The notes below the pieces were generated by a model that ran no database searches, was not told the origin of the DNA, and saw only the letters and a program-made list of their open reading frames with translations. A program made the translations under genes and the position numbers. A stretch of DNA of 42,758 nt from a virus. Shown piece by piece: positions 31,490 through 38,942 of this stretch (position 1 is its first letter; every line of letters begins with the position of its first letter). Location: IMG/VR virus record IMGVR_UViG_3300032675_000048, positions 1-42,758 of that record. One strand, 5' to 3'.

Positions 31490-34434
31490 ATGGAATCAAT
31501 CTCCATTGTGTTGACTGCTTGAGAAGATATACCAGTATCGTAAACGGCTTCACTGGAAAGTGTAGTAGTTGTTACGAGTTCGCTGCTGACATTCAAAGTG
31601 TTTGTAGACTGAGACGTTACGTTTGCAACGTACGCCAGCAAACTGCTGACGGTAATAAACGCAAGGAACTGCTGACGAGTTGTTGCCGTTCCCATTGCAA
31701 TGAAGTTGACCGAGAGTTGCCCAACGCTCGGAAAGAACGCTGATGCTGTACCACTTGCGGTAAAGGTTGTTGTACCAGAACCTGTCCCATTCTGTACAAC
31801 TGTTCCCGTGCTGGTTGCACCAAAGACAAAGCTTCCTGTACCAACCTCGGGGCAAACAACCAGCGCAGTTGATGATGCGGTAAAGGTTGACGTACCTGTG
31901 CCAGTTGCAGACAGGGAGACAATTGCGCTTGCTGCGCCAGCAAATTGATAGGTGCCGGTGCCGGTCTCAATTGCAATAACCAAACCAGTACCGGAACCAT
32001 TGAAGGCTCCGCTTCCTGATGCAGTACTTGGCTCAACGAGGACAGCAGAGGAAACAGCGGAGAATCCAAATACGCCAGCGGCGGTTGCAAACTCCTCAAC
32101 CGTTGCGGAAGAAATTCCCAGATAAGCCGAGACAAACGCTGCGCTCGCAGGGACGATAGTGCTAGCAGTACTTGCTCCGTTGTAATTGAAGCTGGCAGAT
32201 CCCGTCTCCGGCACCACCACCGTAGCGGTAGCAGTTGCGGAGAAATCAAACGACTCAGTTGCAGTAGCGGGAACAACAACCGTGGCAGTTGATGATCCCG
32301 AGAAACTGTACGACCCTGTTCCCACATATGGCAGGAACCATATTGCGGTTCCACTTCCAGCAAACTCGTAGGTACCAGATCCGCTAGCGGAGAAAACAAG
32401 ACCAAGTGCAGACCCGCTAAAGTTGTACGTTCCAGTTGCGGTGGCAGGAACAACGATAAGTCCAGCAACAGAAGCAGAGAAGCCAAACGATCCGCTTGCG
32501 GTTGAGGGTTCAACCAGCGTAGCCGTTGATACTGCGGTAAAGGCAAACGCTTCAGCAGCGGTTGCGCTTTCAACCGTGGTTGCTGTTGATGTTGCGGCAA
32601 ATCCAAATGTTGCTGCCGCAGTTGCAAGAACAACTATTGTTGCGGTAGATGATGCGTTGTAACTAAAAGATCCGGAACCGATCTCTTGTGCTACAACTGT
32701 AGCCGTCGATGTCGCCGCAAACGATGCAGAGAAAGTTCCCGTTGCTGAGATTGTTGTAACTGCCGTACTTGTTGCCGAGAACGAGTACGTTCCGCTCGCA
32801 ATCGAGGGTTCAACAACAGTTGCGGTCGAAACAGCAGTGAAGGCAAACGCTCCGGCTGCGGTAGCTGACTCGACTGTTGTTGCTGTGGATACGCCAGCAA
32901 ATCCAAACGCTGCGGCAGCGGTCGCCGTTTCTACCGTGGTAGCAGTTGAGACTCCTGAGAAACTAAACGCTGCGGTAGCGGTCGCAGGCACAACAACCGT
33001 TGCCGTGGACGACGCGCTAAAACTGAATGACCCAGACGCGGTTGCGGGAACCACAACTGTTGCGGTGGATGATCCTGAGTACGAGTACGTTCCTGTTGCT
33101 GTTGCTGGAACCACAACCGTTGCTGTTGCGCTTCCAGCAAAATTGAATGAACTTGCGCCCGTGGCCGTAATAACAACAGTTGCCGTAGATGCACCAGAGA
33201 AGCTGTAGGTACCTGTTGCAGTAGCGGGCACCACCACGATGGCAGTTGCTGACGCTGAGAAACTGTATGCGCCAGATCCTGTAGCGGGCAGAACATTAAC
33301 GCCAGTACCAGAACCAGAGAACGCGAAGCCAGATGAACCCGTACTTGGCTCAACAACTGTCGCCGAAGAAACGCCAGCAAATCCAAACGCTGCTGCTGCT
33401 GTTGCGTTCTCAACCGTTGTTGCTGTAGATACAGCGGTAAATGCCAAAACCATCGCAGCAGTTGCTGGGATAGTGACAACACCTGTTGCCGTTCCCGAGA
33501 ATGCAAATGATCCAGTCCCGGTGAAATTGTCAATGACAACAGAAGTAACCGAGCCACTGCTTGCTTGAGTATCTGTGGCAGTGCGCGAGAATCCAACAGA
33601 ACGTCTAAGAGTGTCGGAGCTTGCTTGTGTGTCGCTTGCGCTGCGCGAGAATCCAACGGAGCGCGATACAAAATCACTTGAGCTTTGTGTGTCGCTCGCA
33701 GAACGCTTGTACGTTCCTACCGTGCTAAGAGAGTCAGAGCTTGCCTGAGTATCAGTAGCGGTTCTTTTGGCAACCGTGACGCGAGTGACCGTATCGGAGC
33801 TTGCTTGCGTGTCCAAAATGGTTCTTGAATATGTTGCAACACGACTTGCGGTATCGCTGGAAGTTTGTGTGTCGCTTGCAGAACGAGAAAACGCGACATT
33901 GCGCGTGATCGAATCTGATGAAGATTGGCTATCTGCAACGGAACGAGTAAAACTAGATTTTGTATTTACTGAATCCGATGACGCTTGTGTATCTGTTTGA
34001 GTGCGAGAGAACGCGACGAATCGCGTGGCGGTATCGCTTGACCCTTGTGTGTCGTTAGCAGCACGACGCGAAACCGTAACTCTGACAAGAGTATCGGTTG
34101 ACGCTTGAGTATCCGAAACAGAACGAACAGTTGTCGCAACTCGCGTGACGGAGTCAGACGATGCTTGAGTATCCGTAATAGAACGAGCAAACTTGACCGC
34201 TCGCGTAACGGTGTCTGAGCTAGCCTGAGTATCTGTGGCAGTACGGCTAGCTGTTACAACGCGGGTGACAGAATCTGTACTAGCCTGAGTATCTGTAGCG
34301 GTACGTTTGGCAACTGTAACGCGGGTGACAGTGTCTGAGCTTGCTTGAGTATCTGTGTTGGTACGAGTGTATTGTTTGGGAAGCTTGCCAGACCCATAAG
34401 GTACGCCCGCGTAAGTTGCGCCTCCGTATGCCAT
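31486..34434 (-). CDS. Giant 20-residue-repeat virion (fibre-like) protein
   Basis: A 982-residue protein built almost wholly of repeats. After a short Gly/Tyr-rich N-terminus come ~14 tandem 20-residue units of type TDTQASSDTVTRVTVAKRTA (residues ~27-306). These are followed by ~31 units of type TATGTYSFSGSSTATVVVPA (~305-924), then a short Ser/Thr-rich tail. Both unit types share the same length, suggesting one strand or solenoid turn each and a long rod. No signal peptide or membrane segment. The genes around it are tail-fibre-like, so a fibre shaft or envelope-binding rod is inferred. ATG 34434 lacks a clear ribosome site. Confidence 0.78.
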   Translation of the reverse strand: MAYGGATYAGVPYGSGKLPKQYTRTNTDTQASSDTVTRVTVAKRTATDTQASTDSVTRVVTASRTATDTQASSDTVTRAVKFARSITDTQASSDSVTRVATTVRSVSDTQASTDTLVRVTVSRRAANDTQGSSDTATRFVAFSRTQTDTQASSDSVNTKSSFTRSVADSQSSSDSITRNVAFSRSASDTQTSSDTASRVATYSRTILDTQASSDTVTRVTVAKRTATDTQASSDSLSTVGTYKRSASDTQSSSDFVSRSVGFSRSASDTQASSDTLRRSVGFSRTATDTQASSGSVTSVVIDNFTGTGSFAFSGTATGVVTIPATAAMVLAFTAVSTATTVENATAAAAFGFAGVSSATVVEPSTGSSGFAFSGSGTGVNVLPATGSGAYSFSASATAIVVVPATATGTYSFSGASTATVVITATGASSFNFAGSATATVVVPATATGTYSYSGSSTATVVVPATASGSFSFSASSTATVVVPATATAAFSFSGVSTATTVETATAAAAFGFAGVSTATTVESATAAGAFAFTAVSTATVVEPSIASGTYSFSATSTAVTTISATGTFSASFAATSTATVVAQEIGSGSFSYNASSTATIVVLATAAATFGFAATSTATTVESATAAEAFAFTAVSTATLVEPSTASGSFGFSASVAGLIVVPATATGTYNFSGSALGLVFSASGSGTYEFAGSGTAIWFLPYVGTGSYSFSGSSTATVVVPATATESFDFSATATATVVVPETGSASFNYNGASTASTIVPASAAFVSAYLGISSATVEEFATAAGVFGFSAVSSAVLVEPSTASGSGAFNGSGTGLVIAIETGTGTYQFAGAASAIVSLSATGTGTSTFTASSTALVVCPEVGTGSFVFGATSTGTVVQNGTGSGTTTFTASGTASAFFPSVGQLSVNFIAMGTATTRQQFLAFITVSSLLAYVANVTSQSTNTLNVSSELVTTTTLSSEAVYDTGISSQAVNTMEIDSI
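31663..33522 (-). repeat. 60-bp coding repeat array 2 (YSFSGSSTATVVVP type, ~31 units)
   Basis: About 31 in-frame units of 60 bp encode alternating small/aromatic strands (xYxFSGSSTATVVVPxT). One unit is shorter by a residue; divergence increases toward the C-terminus. The pattern predicts repeated beta strands, as in a beta-solenoid or fibre shaft. Confidence 0.85.
33517..34356 (-). repeat. 60-bp coding repeat array 1 (TDTQASSD type, ~14 units)
   Basis: Fourteen in-frame units of 60 bp encode a charged Ser/Thr/Asp/Arg motif (DTQASSD...VTR...R). Units 1 and 10 encode identical peptides (TDTQASSDTVTRVTVAKRTA) but differ at many synonymous sites, so selection acts on the protein. Unit 14 is degenerate and merges into array 2. 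Confidence 0.85.
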
Positions 34435-34438
34435 ACGG

Positions 34439-35359
34439 TTAGGTTTTGATTATGAAATTAAGAACTTGATAATACAGCGAGGCAGCGTTTACCGTCAAAG
34501 ACGGGATGGTCAATGCGGGGATACTGTGGGTGTGGGTTATTTGCGTAGCACCCGTTGAACCACCGCCCGCAAAACTGTTGAGCGAAGAACTAGCCGAGCT
34601 CGTTGTTCCCGTTCCCGTGTTGTTTGCTACCGTTGTTGTAGAAAACGTCTTTCCAGATACACGCAACGTATCAACCGGAGCCGTTGGAGAGGTTCCCACT
34701 CCATCGTTTGCGCTTAGTGTGTTTTGAGTTCCTAACCCAATCGGTATGCGTTCGCGCATGTCGGGGATGTTAAAAGTCGTTGAGCCATCGCCGACGCCAT
34801 AGGTGGTTCCGATAAGCGCAAACAACGTAGCGTACGTTGTGCGAGAAACCTGCGAGCCATCACACAACAACCAGCCGCTTGGTGCAGTTGATGCTGCGTA
34901 GGCTTGAACTGATCCGGTCGGTGGTCCTAATTGCACCCACGTTCCTGGCGTACCGGCAGCAGTACATACCCAGAGCGTGTTGTTTGAGTCCGTCCAAAAT
35001 TGACCGACAACATATGTTCCTGTTGTCGGAGCGCCTGCGGTACCGCCAACATTTGCGGGCGAGAAGTCTACGTTTGTCGGTCCATGAATCCAGTTCGTTC
35101 CCGTAAACGTCACGCCCGATGTGGACTCTTGTGCGCGGGTTACGGTGCCAGTCGTTGCGCCAGAGGTATACGCGGTGAGATACATTATCTCTTCGCTTGT
35201 GGTATCTGGTTGCGCGACAATGACTGCGTAGTTCGGTGACGCAATCGTAGGAAACGACGGAGCACTAGAGAAGGTAATTGTTGTCGTAGACGTAGACGAC
35301 AACGTAATGCTAATCCCGGATGCGGCTCCCGAGATATTGTTGTAGCGAACCCTTGGCAT
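34439..35359 (-). CDS. Tail-collar domain fibre protein
   Basis: A 306-residue protein. The N-terminal 100 residues are a beta domain with TLSSTSTTTITFSS and EEIMYLTAY. A short segment (VGQFWTDSNNTLWVCTAAGT) follows. Residues ~150-215 carry a Phage Tail Collar domain: PSGWLLCDGSQVSRTTYATL, FALIGTTYGVGDGSTTFNIP and DMRERIPIGLG. The C-terminus is Thr/Ser/Gly rich with a HTHSIP motif, typical of collar fibres. ATG follows AAGGAG, just after a predicted terminator. Clearly a virion fibre encoded on the opposite strand from the main tail genes. Confidence 0.88.
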   Translation of the reverse strand: MPRVRYNNISGAASGISITLSSTSTTTITFSSAPSFPTIASPNYAVIVAQPDTTSEEIMYLTAYTSGATTGTVTRAQESTSGVTFTGTNWIHGPTNVDFSPANVGGTAGAPTTGTYVVGQFWTDSNNTLWVCTAAGTPGTWVQLGPPTGSVQAYAASTAPSGWLLCDGSQVSRTTYATLFALIGTTYGVGDGSTTFNIPDMRERIPIGLGTQNTLSANDGVGTSPTAPVDTLRVSGKTFSTTTVANNTGTGTTSSASSSLNSFAGGGSTGATQITHTHSIPALTIPSLTVNAASLYYQVLNFIIKT

Positions 35360-35370
35360 CCGTGCTCCTT

Positions 35371-35403
35371 ACAAAAATAGTGGGAGAGGTTTGCACCCCT
35401 CCC
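35371..35403 (-). terminator. Intrinsic terminator/attenuator before the collar fibre gene
   Basis: On the minus strand an 8-bp GC-rich stem (35403-35396 with 35389-35382, one G-U) and 6-nt loop is followed by ACTATTTTTG. It lies between the gene ending at 35412 and the collar gene starting at 35359. Its U-rich tail and position suggest partial termination within the leftward operon. Confidence 0.7.
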
Positions 35404-35411
35404 TATATAGC

Positions 35412-36116
35412 TTACGAGAAAGTGATCTGGAACGTAAGCTGCAATGTATCCGCTGAAGTAATAACTGCAGTTGCACTAAGTACGGTGCGGTCGTACATCG
35501 TTCCAGATGGAGTACCGGCAACGGTCTGAATGGAGATGTTGTCAAACATTCCCGCCTCAGCAATCGTCACCGTGGTACCACCGTTGATGTTACCGGCCAC
35601 CGACGTAGCGGTTTGCTGGTAGACGTTGGTGGTGTTAGAACCTGTACCCAACAAACGCTGACCTGATGCTGCGCCACGAACCTCAGTGATTGGGCTACCC
35701 GTACCACCACCAAGAGCAGTATCACCCACGGCTGCGGCAGTCGAGCCGGTCCCGATGCCGAGGTACTTCATGAATGGCGTCGTGGTTGGAGTCGCAGTTG
35801 CGAGGTAGTTTGCAAGCGCGGTCTTGCCAACAGTCGTGATGATCTTGGCAGAGCGCCATGCGCCTGTCTCAATGCCATCGCCGTTGAAACGACGGATGTC
35901 CCACGATCCAATCATCAAACCAGCAGGCAACTGCTCGCCAATTTCTGGACCCCAGACACCGTACATTTTCTCCCAGTCTTTCCGGTAGAAAAGATCGTTC
36001 TGGTAGATCTGCTCTAGGCGTTCGCCTTGAGTTGTCTCGGTTGAGTTGTGCCAGATATTTAACAGACCCTCGTAGGTCAAGTTTGTTGGAGTTCTGCCGT
36101 TAAGCAAAGCAGTCAT
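35412..36116 (-). CDS. Virion protein with EAGxF beta domain
   Basis: A 234-residue protein. The N-terminal ~110 residues are mixed (YEGLLNIWHNSTETTQGERL). The C-terminal ~120 residues follow a fibre/attachment domain pattern: KYLGIGTGSTAAAVGDTALG, GGTTVTIAEAGMFDNISI, YDRTVLSATAVITSADTLQL. The 'EAGxF...TLxxxFxxxF' layout is shared with the C-terminus of the rightward tail protein 20287-21822, suggesting a common attachment or oligomerisation domain. AAGGA precedes the ATG. Confidence 0.75.
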   Translation of the reverse strand: MTALLNGRTPTNLTYEGLLNIWHNSTETTQGERLEQIYQNDLFYRKDWEKMYGVWGPEIGEQLPAGLMIGSWDIRRFNGDGIETGAWRSAKIITTVGKTALANYLATATPTTTPFMKYLGIGTGSTAAAVGDTALGGGTGSPITEVRGAASGQRLLGTGSNTTNVYQQTATSVAGNINGGTTVTIAEAGMFDNISIQTVAGTPSGTMYDRTVLSATAVITSADTLQLTFQITFS

Positions 36117-36118
36117 AC

Positions 36119-36256
36119 CTATTCCTTTTCCCCGTCGCTTTGCGCCACGGTTTCCTCAATTGTAATTACGACATTTGATGCGGCTTCACCAGGGATGATG
36201 ACCGTTCCTACAGCAGTACCAACAAGTTCGTGAACTGCTCCTTCTTCTTCTCCCAT
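36119..36256 (-). CDS. Small acidic 45-residue protein
   Basis: A 45-residue protein opening MGEEEGAVHELVGTAVGT and containing IPGEAASNVVITIEETVAQ. The ATG at 36256 has a strong AAAGGAG site 5 nt upstream, and the stop lies 2 nt before the next gene, so it is very likely translated. Such small proteins commonly sit between fibre genes in phages. Function unknown. Confidence 0.7.
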   Translation of the reverse strand: MGEEEGAVHELVGTAVGTVIIPGEAASNVVITIEETVAQSDGEKE

Positions 36257-36321
36257 GACTGCTCCTTTGATTGCCCGTCGAACGTAGGGTTCGACTCAAT
36301 GTTCGAGATAACAAGTGCCAT
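36208..36321 (-). CDS. Possible 37-residue peptide overlapping the 45-residue gene
   Basis: From ATG 36321 to TAG 36208, starting 3 nt after the stop of the 121-residue protein; contains ALVISNIESNPTFDGQSKE. It overlaps the next small gene by 49 nt in another frame. No ribosome site is visible, so it would rely on coupled re-initiation. Weak support. Confidence 0.35.
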   Translation of the reverse strand: MALVISNIESNPTFDGQSKEQSWEKKKEQFTNLLVLL

Positions 36322-36324
36322 GGA

Positions 36325-36690
36325 TTACGACAGCGACAAAGTGACGGCACCCGAAGCGAAGGCAACGGTTGCACCGGAAGGCACTGAGGCCACGCCCGAC
36401 ACAGTACCTCCGCCAAGATAAGTCCCGCCCGTTGATGCCGAGTAGATGCCAAAGTATGGAACACCAGAAGCTTCAACTGGCATACCAGTAAAGTTTTGTG
36501 CGTTCGATGAAGATTGCGAACCACCTGATGCAGCAGCCCAAGTGATTGACTGGCGTGCGTATGAGCCACCAGTTACTTCAGAACCCGAGCCCGTAGTACC
36601 GGGGTCAGTTGTGAACAACGCCAAGTACTGGGTTCCAGTAAACACTGAACCGAGCATTGTGTTGGCAGATGTTGGGTTAAGACGTGCCAT
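36325..36690 (-). CDS. Small tail fibre-type virion protein
   Basis: A 121-residue protein with a recognisable phage virion pattern: YLALFTTDPGTTGSGSEVTG, GSYARQSITWAAASGGSQSS, and VPYFGIYSASTGGTYLGGG. Proteins with this pattern occur in tail-fibre clusters. It starts behind GGAGGG (plus-strand CCCTCC at 36699-36704). First of the leftward fibre block in transcription order. Confidence 0.75.
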   Translation of the reverse strand: MARLNPTSANTMLGSVFTGTQYLALFTTDPGTTGSGSEVTGGSYARQSITWAAASGGSQSSSNAQNFTGMPVEASGVPYFGIYSASTGGTYLGGGTVSGVASVPSGATVAFASGAVTLSLS

Positions 36691-36758
36691 GCTGAAACCC
36701 TCCAGGGCTTAGTTAACTTCCTAGATGGTACAGCCCTTAGCGGGTTCAGGCTACTAAA

Positions 36759-36992
36759 TCAAGCATATTCCGGCCACGACCATCGGCCAGAATCTTTTGC
36801 GCTAAGTAGTGCTTGTGCTTGAAGCTCAGGTGGTAGCGGTGATCGAGGGTCAGTCTCTCCAACAATCTTTGTGTCGGGAAGTCGTACCTCAAGAATAATG
36901 TATGGGTTATTGCAAGGAACAAGGTGGGCAAGAATCTTGCACCCATGTTCTTGCGCCTCGTCAAATAACTTGTAATAACTCTTCACATCCAT
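36759..36992 (-). CDS. Hypothetical 77-residue protein
   Basis: Opens MDVKSYYKLFDEAQEHGCKI, with a mixed alpha/beta appearance (LAHLVPCNNPYIILEVRLPD) and a C-terminal DSGRWSWPEYA. No family recognised and the ribosome site is poor. Another frame over the same bases (36746-36964) is less plausible because of its unusual codon bias and composition. Lies between virion genes and nucleic-acid genes. Confidence 0.6.
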   Translation of the reverse strand: MDVKSYYKLFDEAQEHGCKILAHLVPCNNPYIILEVRLPDTKIVGETDPRSPLPPELQAQALLSAKDSGRWSWPEYA

Positions 36993-37000
36993 AGGCTACT

Positions 37001-37282
37001 TTATTTGTTCTTTTGGTGTGCTGAGTTATTACGAACATTCATTTGATATTGCCGAGTAACAGATGCAACCTTTGAGTTGTAGTCACGCATTGCTCGTGTT
37101 ATCTGTGACTTTGTTCCGGGGTATGCATTGTTCCACACCAACTCAAACTGCCACTTATCAAAGCCAATAACGATATTCATTTGACCGACGTTCGAGAATC
37201 CGTTAAAGAAACCGTTCTCGTAACCTTCGTTATAACCGCGTTCGTATTCTTGCTTCTTGACCGAATGGAATGATTGTCCCAT
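37001..37282 (-). CDS. Hypothetical 93-residue protein
   Basis: Opens with MGQSFHSVKKQEYERGYNEG then YENGFFNGF, an EYxxGYxxGYxxGF repeat that often marks a short amphipathic or nucleotide-associated segment in phage small proteins. The second half is basic and helical (ITRAMRDYNSKVASVTRQYQ). ATG follows GGGGAG. Function unknown. Confidence 0.65.
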   Translation of the reverse strand: MGQSFHSVKKQEYERGYNEGYENGFFNGFSNVGQMNIVIGFDKWQFELVWNNAYPGTKSQITRAMRDYNSKVASVTRQYQMNVRNNSAHQKNK

Positions 37283-37503
37283 GTTCTCCCCTTATTGACA
37301 TGTTCTATTTTTATTTGACCAAAGTTCCTGCACGAGTAATTGATGAATGTCGACACCTCGTGGCGTGTTGTGAGATCTTTCTTCCACTGGCTGCCCCAGT
37401 AATCCACATAGATATGCGGTGAGGTCTGAACCTGACCGCCCTGATACTGCAAAGGCAATGTGGTCAACCCAGTCAAACAGATCGCGCACATAACTTTGAG
37501 CAT
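37177..37503 (-). CDS. Possible truncated secreted-like protein
   Basis: From ATG 37503, with AAGGA 5 nt upstream. It has a signal-like start (MLKVMCAICLTGLTTLPLQ) and then YQGGQVQTSPHIYVDYWGSQ, a motif of secreted bacterial proteins with 'GGxVxTSPxxYVxYWG'. EVSTFINYSCRNFG aligns with the usual helix that follows. The frame then runs on into the next gene for 106 nt, so the C-terminus is probably lost or shifted. A competing frame (37292-37552) lacks recognisable motifs. Confidence 0.45.
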   Translation of the reverse strand: MLKVMCAICLTGLTTLPLQYQGGQVQTSPHIYVDYWGSQWKKDLTTRHEVSTFINYSCRNFGQIKIEHVNKGRTWDNHSIRSRSKNTNAVITKVTRTVSLTDSRTSVK

Positions 37504-37511
37504 GTCGTTCC

Positions 37512-37814
37512 TTACTCGTGCTTACTTGTAAGGCGACGAAGTGCTGACACAATCCCGACGTGTTCTACTGCTGCTGCTTGTTCCCCATAAGAGAGATAAG
37601 GGAGAAGATCAAGACGGCGAGCGTCAAAAAGCTGATGGCAAACAACACAAAGAGGAACAACGTCAATAGCACGAACGACACCATCCACCGGATCATGTGT
37701 CCTCCCAATGGTATGTGCCGCTTGTACTGTGTCCTGTGATCCACAGACTCGGCAGTTTCTTTCCTGAGCCACCTTCGCTCGTGCTGCTTTCCAGTCTCGC
37801 CTTACAGCCATCAT
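37512..37814 (-). CDS. HNH endonuclease-like protein
   Basis: A 100-residue protein. Two Cys pairs and the HNH core are visible: CRVCGSQDTVQAAHTIGRTH, then VVPLCVVCHQLFDARRLDLL, ending in a helical segment. The order C-x2-C, AH-T, C-x2-C-H is typical of a small HNH with a structural zinc. The ATG lies in ATGATGG, overlapping the stop of the upstream gene. It is in a replication/recombination cluster, so DNA processing is likely; substrate unknown. Confidence 0.8.
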   Translation of the reverse strand: MMAVRRDWKAARAKVAQERNCRVCGSQDTVQAAHTIGRTHDPVDGVVRAIDVVPLCVVCHQLFDARRLDLLPYLSYGEQAAAVEHVGIVSALRRLTSKHE

Positions 37815-38176
37815 TGGTTCTCTGTGTATGGCATCATGGACAACTCGGCTCGAACTGCAGCGCCATAACTTCTGCCAATGTCAATGCGTGTTTCAATTGA
37901 TCTCACCGTAGCGCGCAGGTGTCTGACCAAAGCCTCTGCCACTAGCGCATCACCCTCAAGATCTCCAGCGGAAAGACGAGCCTCGTGTTTGCGAAGATCC
38001 ATAGAACCTTCGGCTTCAACGAACGCCTTACTCTCTGCAAGGTTGGCAGCATGACGCTTGCGTACAGCGTCAAGCTCTGCGCTTTGCAAAGCATTGACGG
38101 TTATGTCTAAGTCCTTGCCAAGATCGGCAAGGTGATTGACAACCTTCTGTGGTGTAAGCAAGGAATGGTGTGCCAT
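37811..38176 (-). CDS. Conserved helical protein of replication cluster
   Basis: A 121-residue all-helical protein: QKVVNHLADLGKDLDITVNA, LAESKAFVEAEGSMDLRKHE, ALVRHLRATVRSIETRIDIG then RSYGAAVRAEL. This arrangement ('RxLRxxIRxLxxRIDxGRS') is found in many phage genomes near SSB or recombination genes, function unknown. It is preceded by AAGGAG and overlaps the HNH gene by 4 nt. Confidence 0.75.
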   Translation of the reverse strand: MAHHSLLTPQKVVNHLADLGKDLDITVNALQSAELDAVRKRHAANLAESKAFVEAEGSMDLRKHEARLSAGDLEGDALVAEALVRHLRATVRSIETRIDIGRSYGAAVRAELSMMPYTENQ

Positions 38177-38194
38177 GCCGGTAGCTCCTTGTTA

Positions 38195-38626
38195 TCAGAA
38201 GGGAATGTCGCTGTCGTCAATCTCTTGTGCTGAGAACTGCTCTTTAATCTGTGCGTCTAAATCAGGCACGGATACAGAACTTGTTGGGACATCAGAACGC
38301 TTCACTGATGCGCTGAACGTACGCATCTGCCACTCTTCGTTTGGACGCTCTGGGTGTCGCTTTGGCTTGCCAGTCTTGTCAACGATTGTCTCCCACCCAT
38401 CAAACTGGATCTGCACAAAGTCACCCTGCTGTGGTGCCTCAAGATCAAGCCAACGCTTGAGTGCGGCAGGCGACAACCAGACGGACACATGTCCTTGTGG
38501 CCCATCTAGTTCCATGATGTTGACGGGTCCGTACCTTGCCTCTGGCATGTAGCGAATGTCAACAACTTCTCCGCTTACAAACGGTCCATCTTTATCCCAG
38601 TTCCATGTCGCTGGGTAATCAGCCAT
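38195..38626 (-). CDS. Single-stranded DNA-binding-like protein
   Basis: A 143-residue protein, start chosen at MADYPATWNW (38626) since earlier in-frame ATGs lie in the preceding gene. The body is a beta-rich OB-like pattern (VSGEVVDIRYMPEARYGPVN, DFVQIQFDGWETIVDKTGKP). The C-terminus is EIDDSDIPF, matching the acidic DDDIPF tip by which SSBs recruit partner proteins. Together with the replication-cluster setting this supports an SSB role. Confidence 0.78.
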   Translation of the reverse strand: MADYPATWNWDKDGPFVSGEVVDIRYMPEARYGPVNIMELDGPQGHVSVWLSPAALKRWLDLEAPQQGDFVQIQFDGWETIVDKTGKPKRHPERPNEEWQMRTFSASVKRSDVPTSSVSVPDLDAQIKEQFSAQEIDDSDIPF

Positions 38627-38942
38627 CGTTCTCTCCCAGTTGTTCAACTTTTTTTGCTGACCAAGTTCTGCCAGCATCTCCGCCCCACAACGCCCACGCT
38701 ACATCCCACGGCGTGACCTCATCTCTGGTCTTACTCCTGCCACCTGCATGACGCTCGAAGAACGAGTGCATCCGCTTGACATGTTTGGGAGTCAGGTTCT
38801 CACCACTCTGTGCGGCGCTAATGATCTTCTTGGCACGAGTAACTGTTGCCTTCTCAAGTCCATCTCCAGCCAGACCTTCCGAGTACCACTTGAGTCCCTT
38901 CTCGGCAGCAGCCTTCATACCTTTGGTGGGGATTAGGTTCAT
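38619..38942 (-). CDS. Conserved phage protein (GDGL...WGGDAGRxW family)
   Basis: A 107-residue protein with a recognisable pattern: MKAAAEKGLKWYSEGLAGDG, TVTRAKKIISAAQSGENLTP, MHSFFERHAGG and WDVAWALWGGDAGRTWSAKK. This occurs in many phage and prophage proteins, sometimes as a domain in head-processing or toxin-like proteins. Here it is alone in a DNA-metabolism cluster. Function unknown. It overlaps neighbours by 4-8 nt. Confidence 0.75.
   Translation of the reverse strand: MNLIPTKGMKAAAEKGLKWYSEGLAGDGLEKATVTRAKKIISAAQSGENLTPKHVKRMHSFFERHAGGRSKTRDEVTPWDVAWALWGGDAGRTWSAKKVEQLGENDG

Noticed and set aside
31617-33677. Long alternative frames within the 60-bp repeat region, on both strands
   Set aside because: A 60-bp period keeps other frames open too; their proteins are Leu/Gln or Val-Ala low-complexity without ribosome sites, while the 982-residue frame is continuous and coupled to its neighbour.
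31663-34356. CRISPR array
   Set aside because: Repeats are contiguous 60-bp coding units with no spacers; no cas genes are present anywhere.
37292-37552. 86-residue leftward frame overlapping the secreted-like protein
   Set aside because: Starts inside the HNH gene without a ribosome site and has no recognisable motif, whereas the overlapping frame from 37503 has both a good ribosome site and a family-like motif. Not excluded, since it ends cleanly before the next gene.
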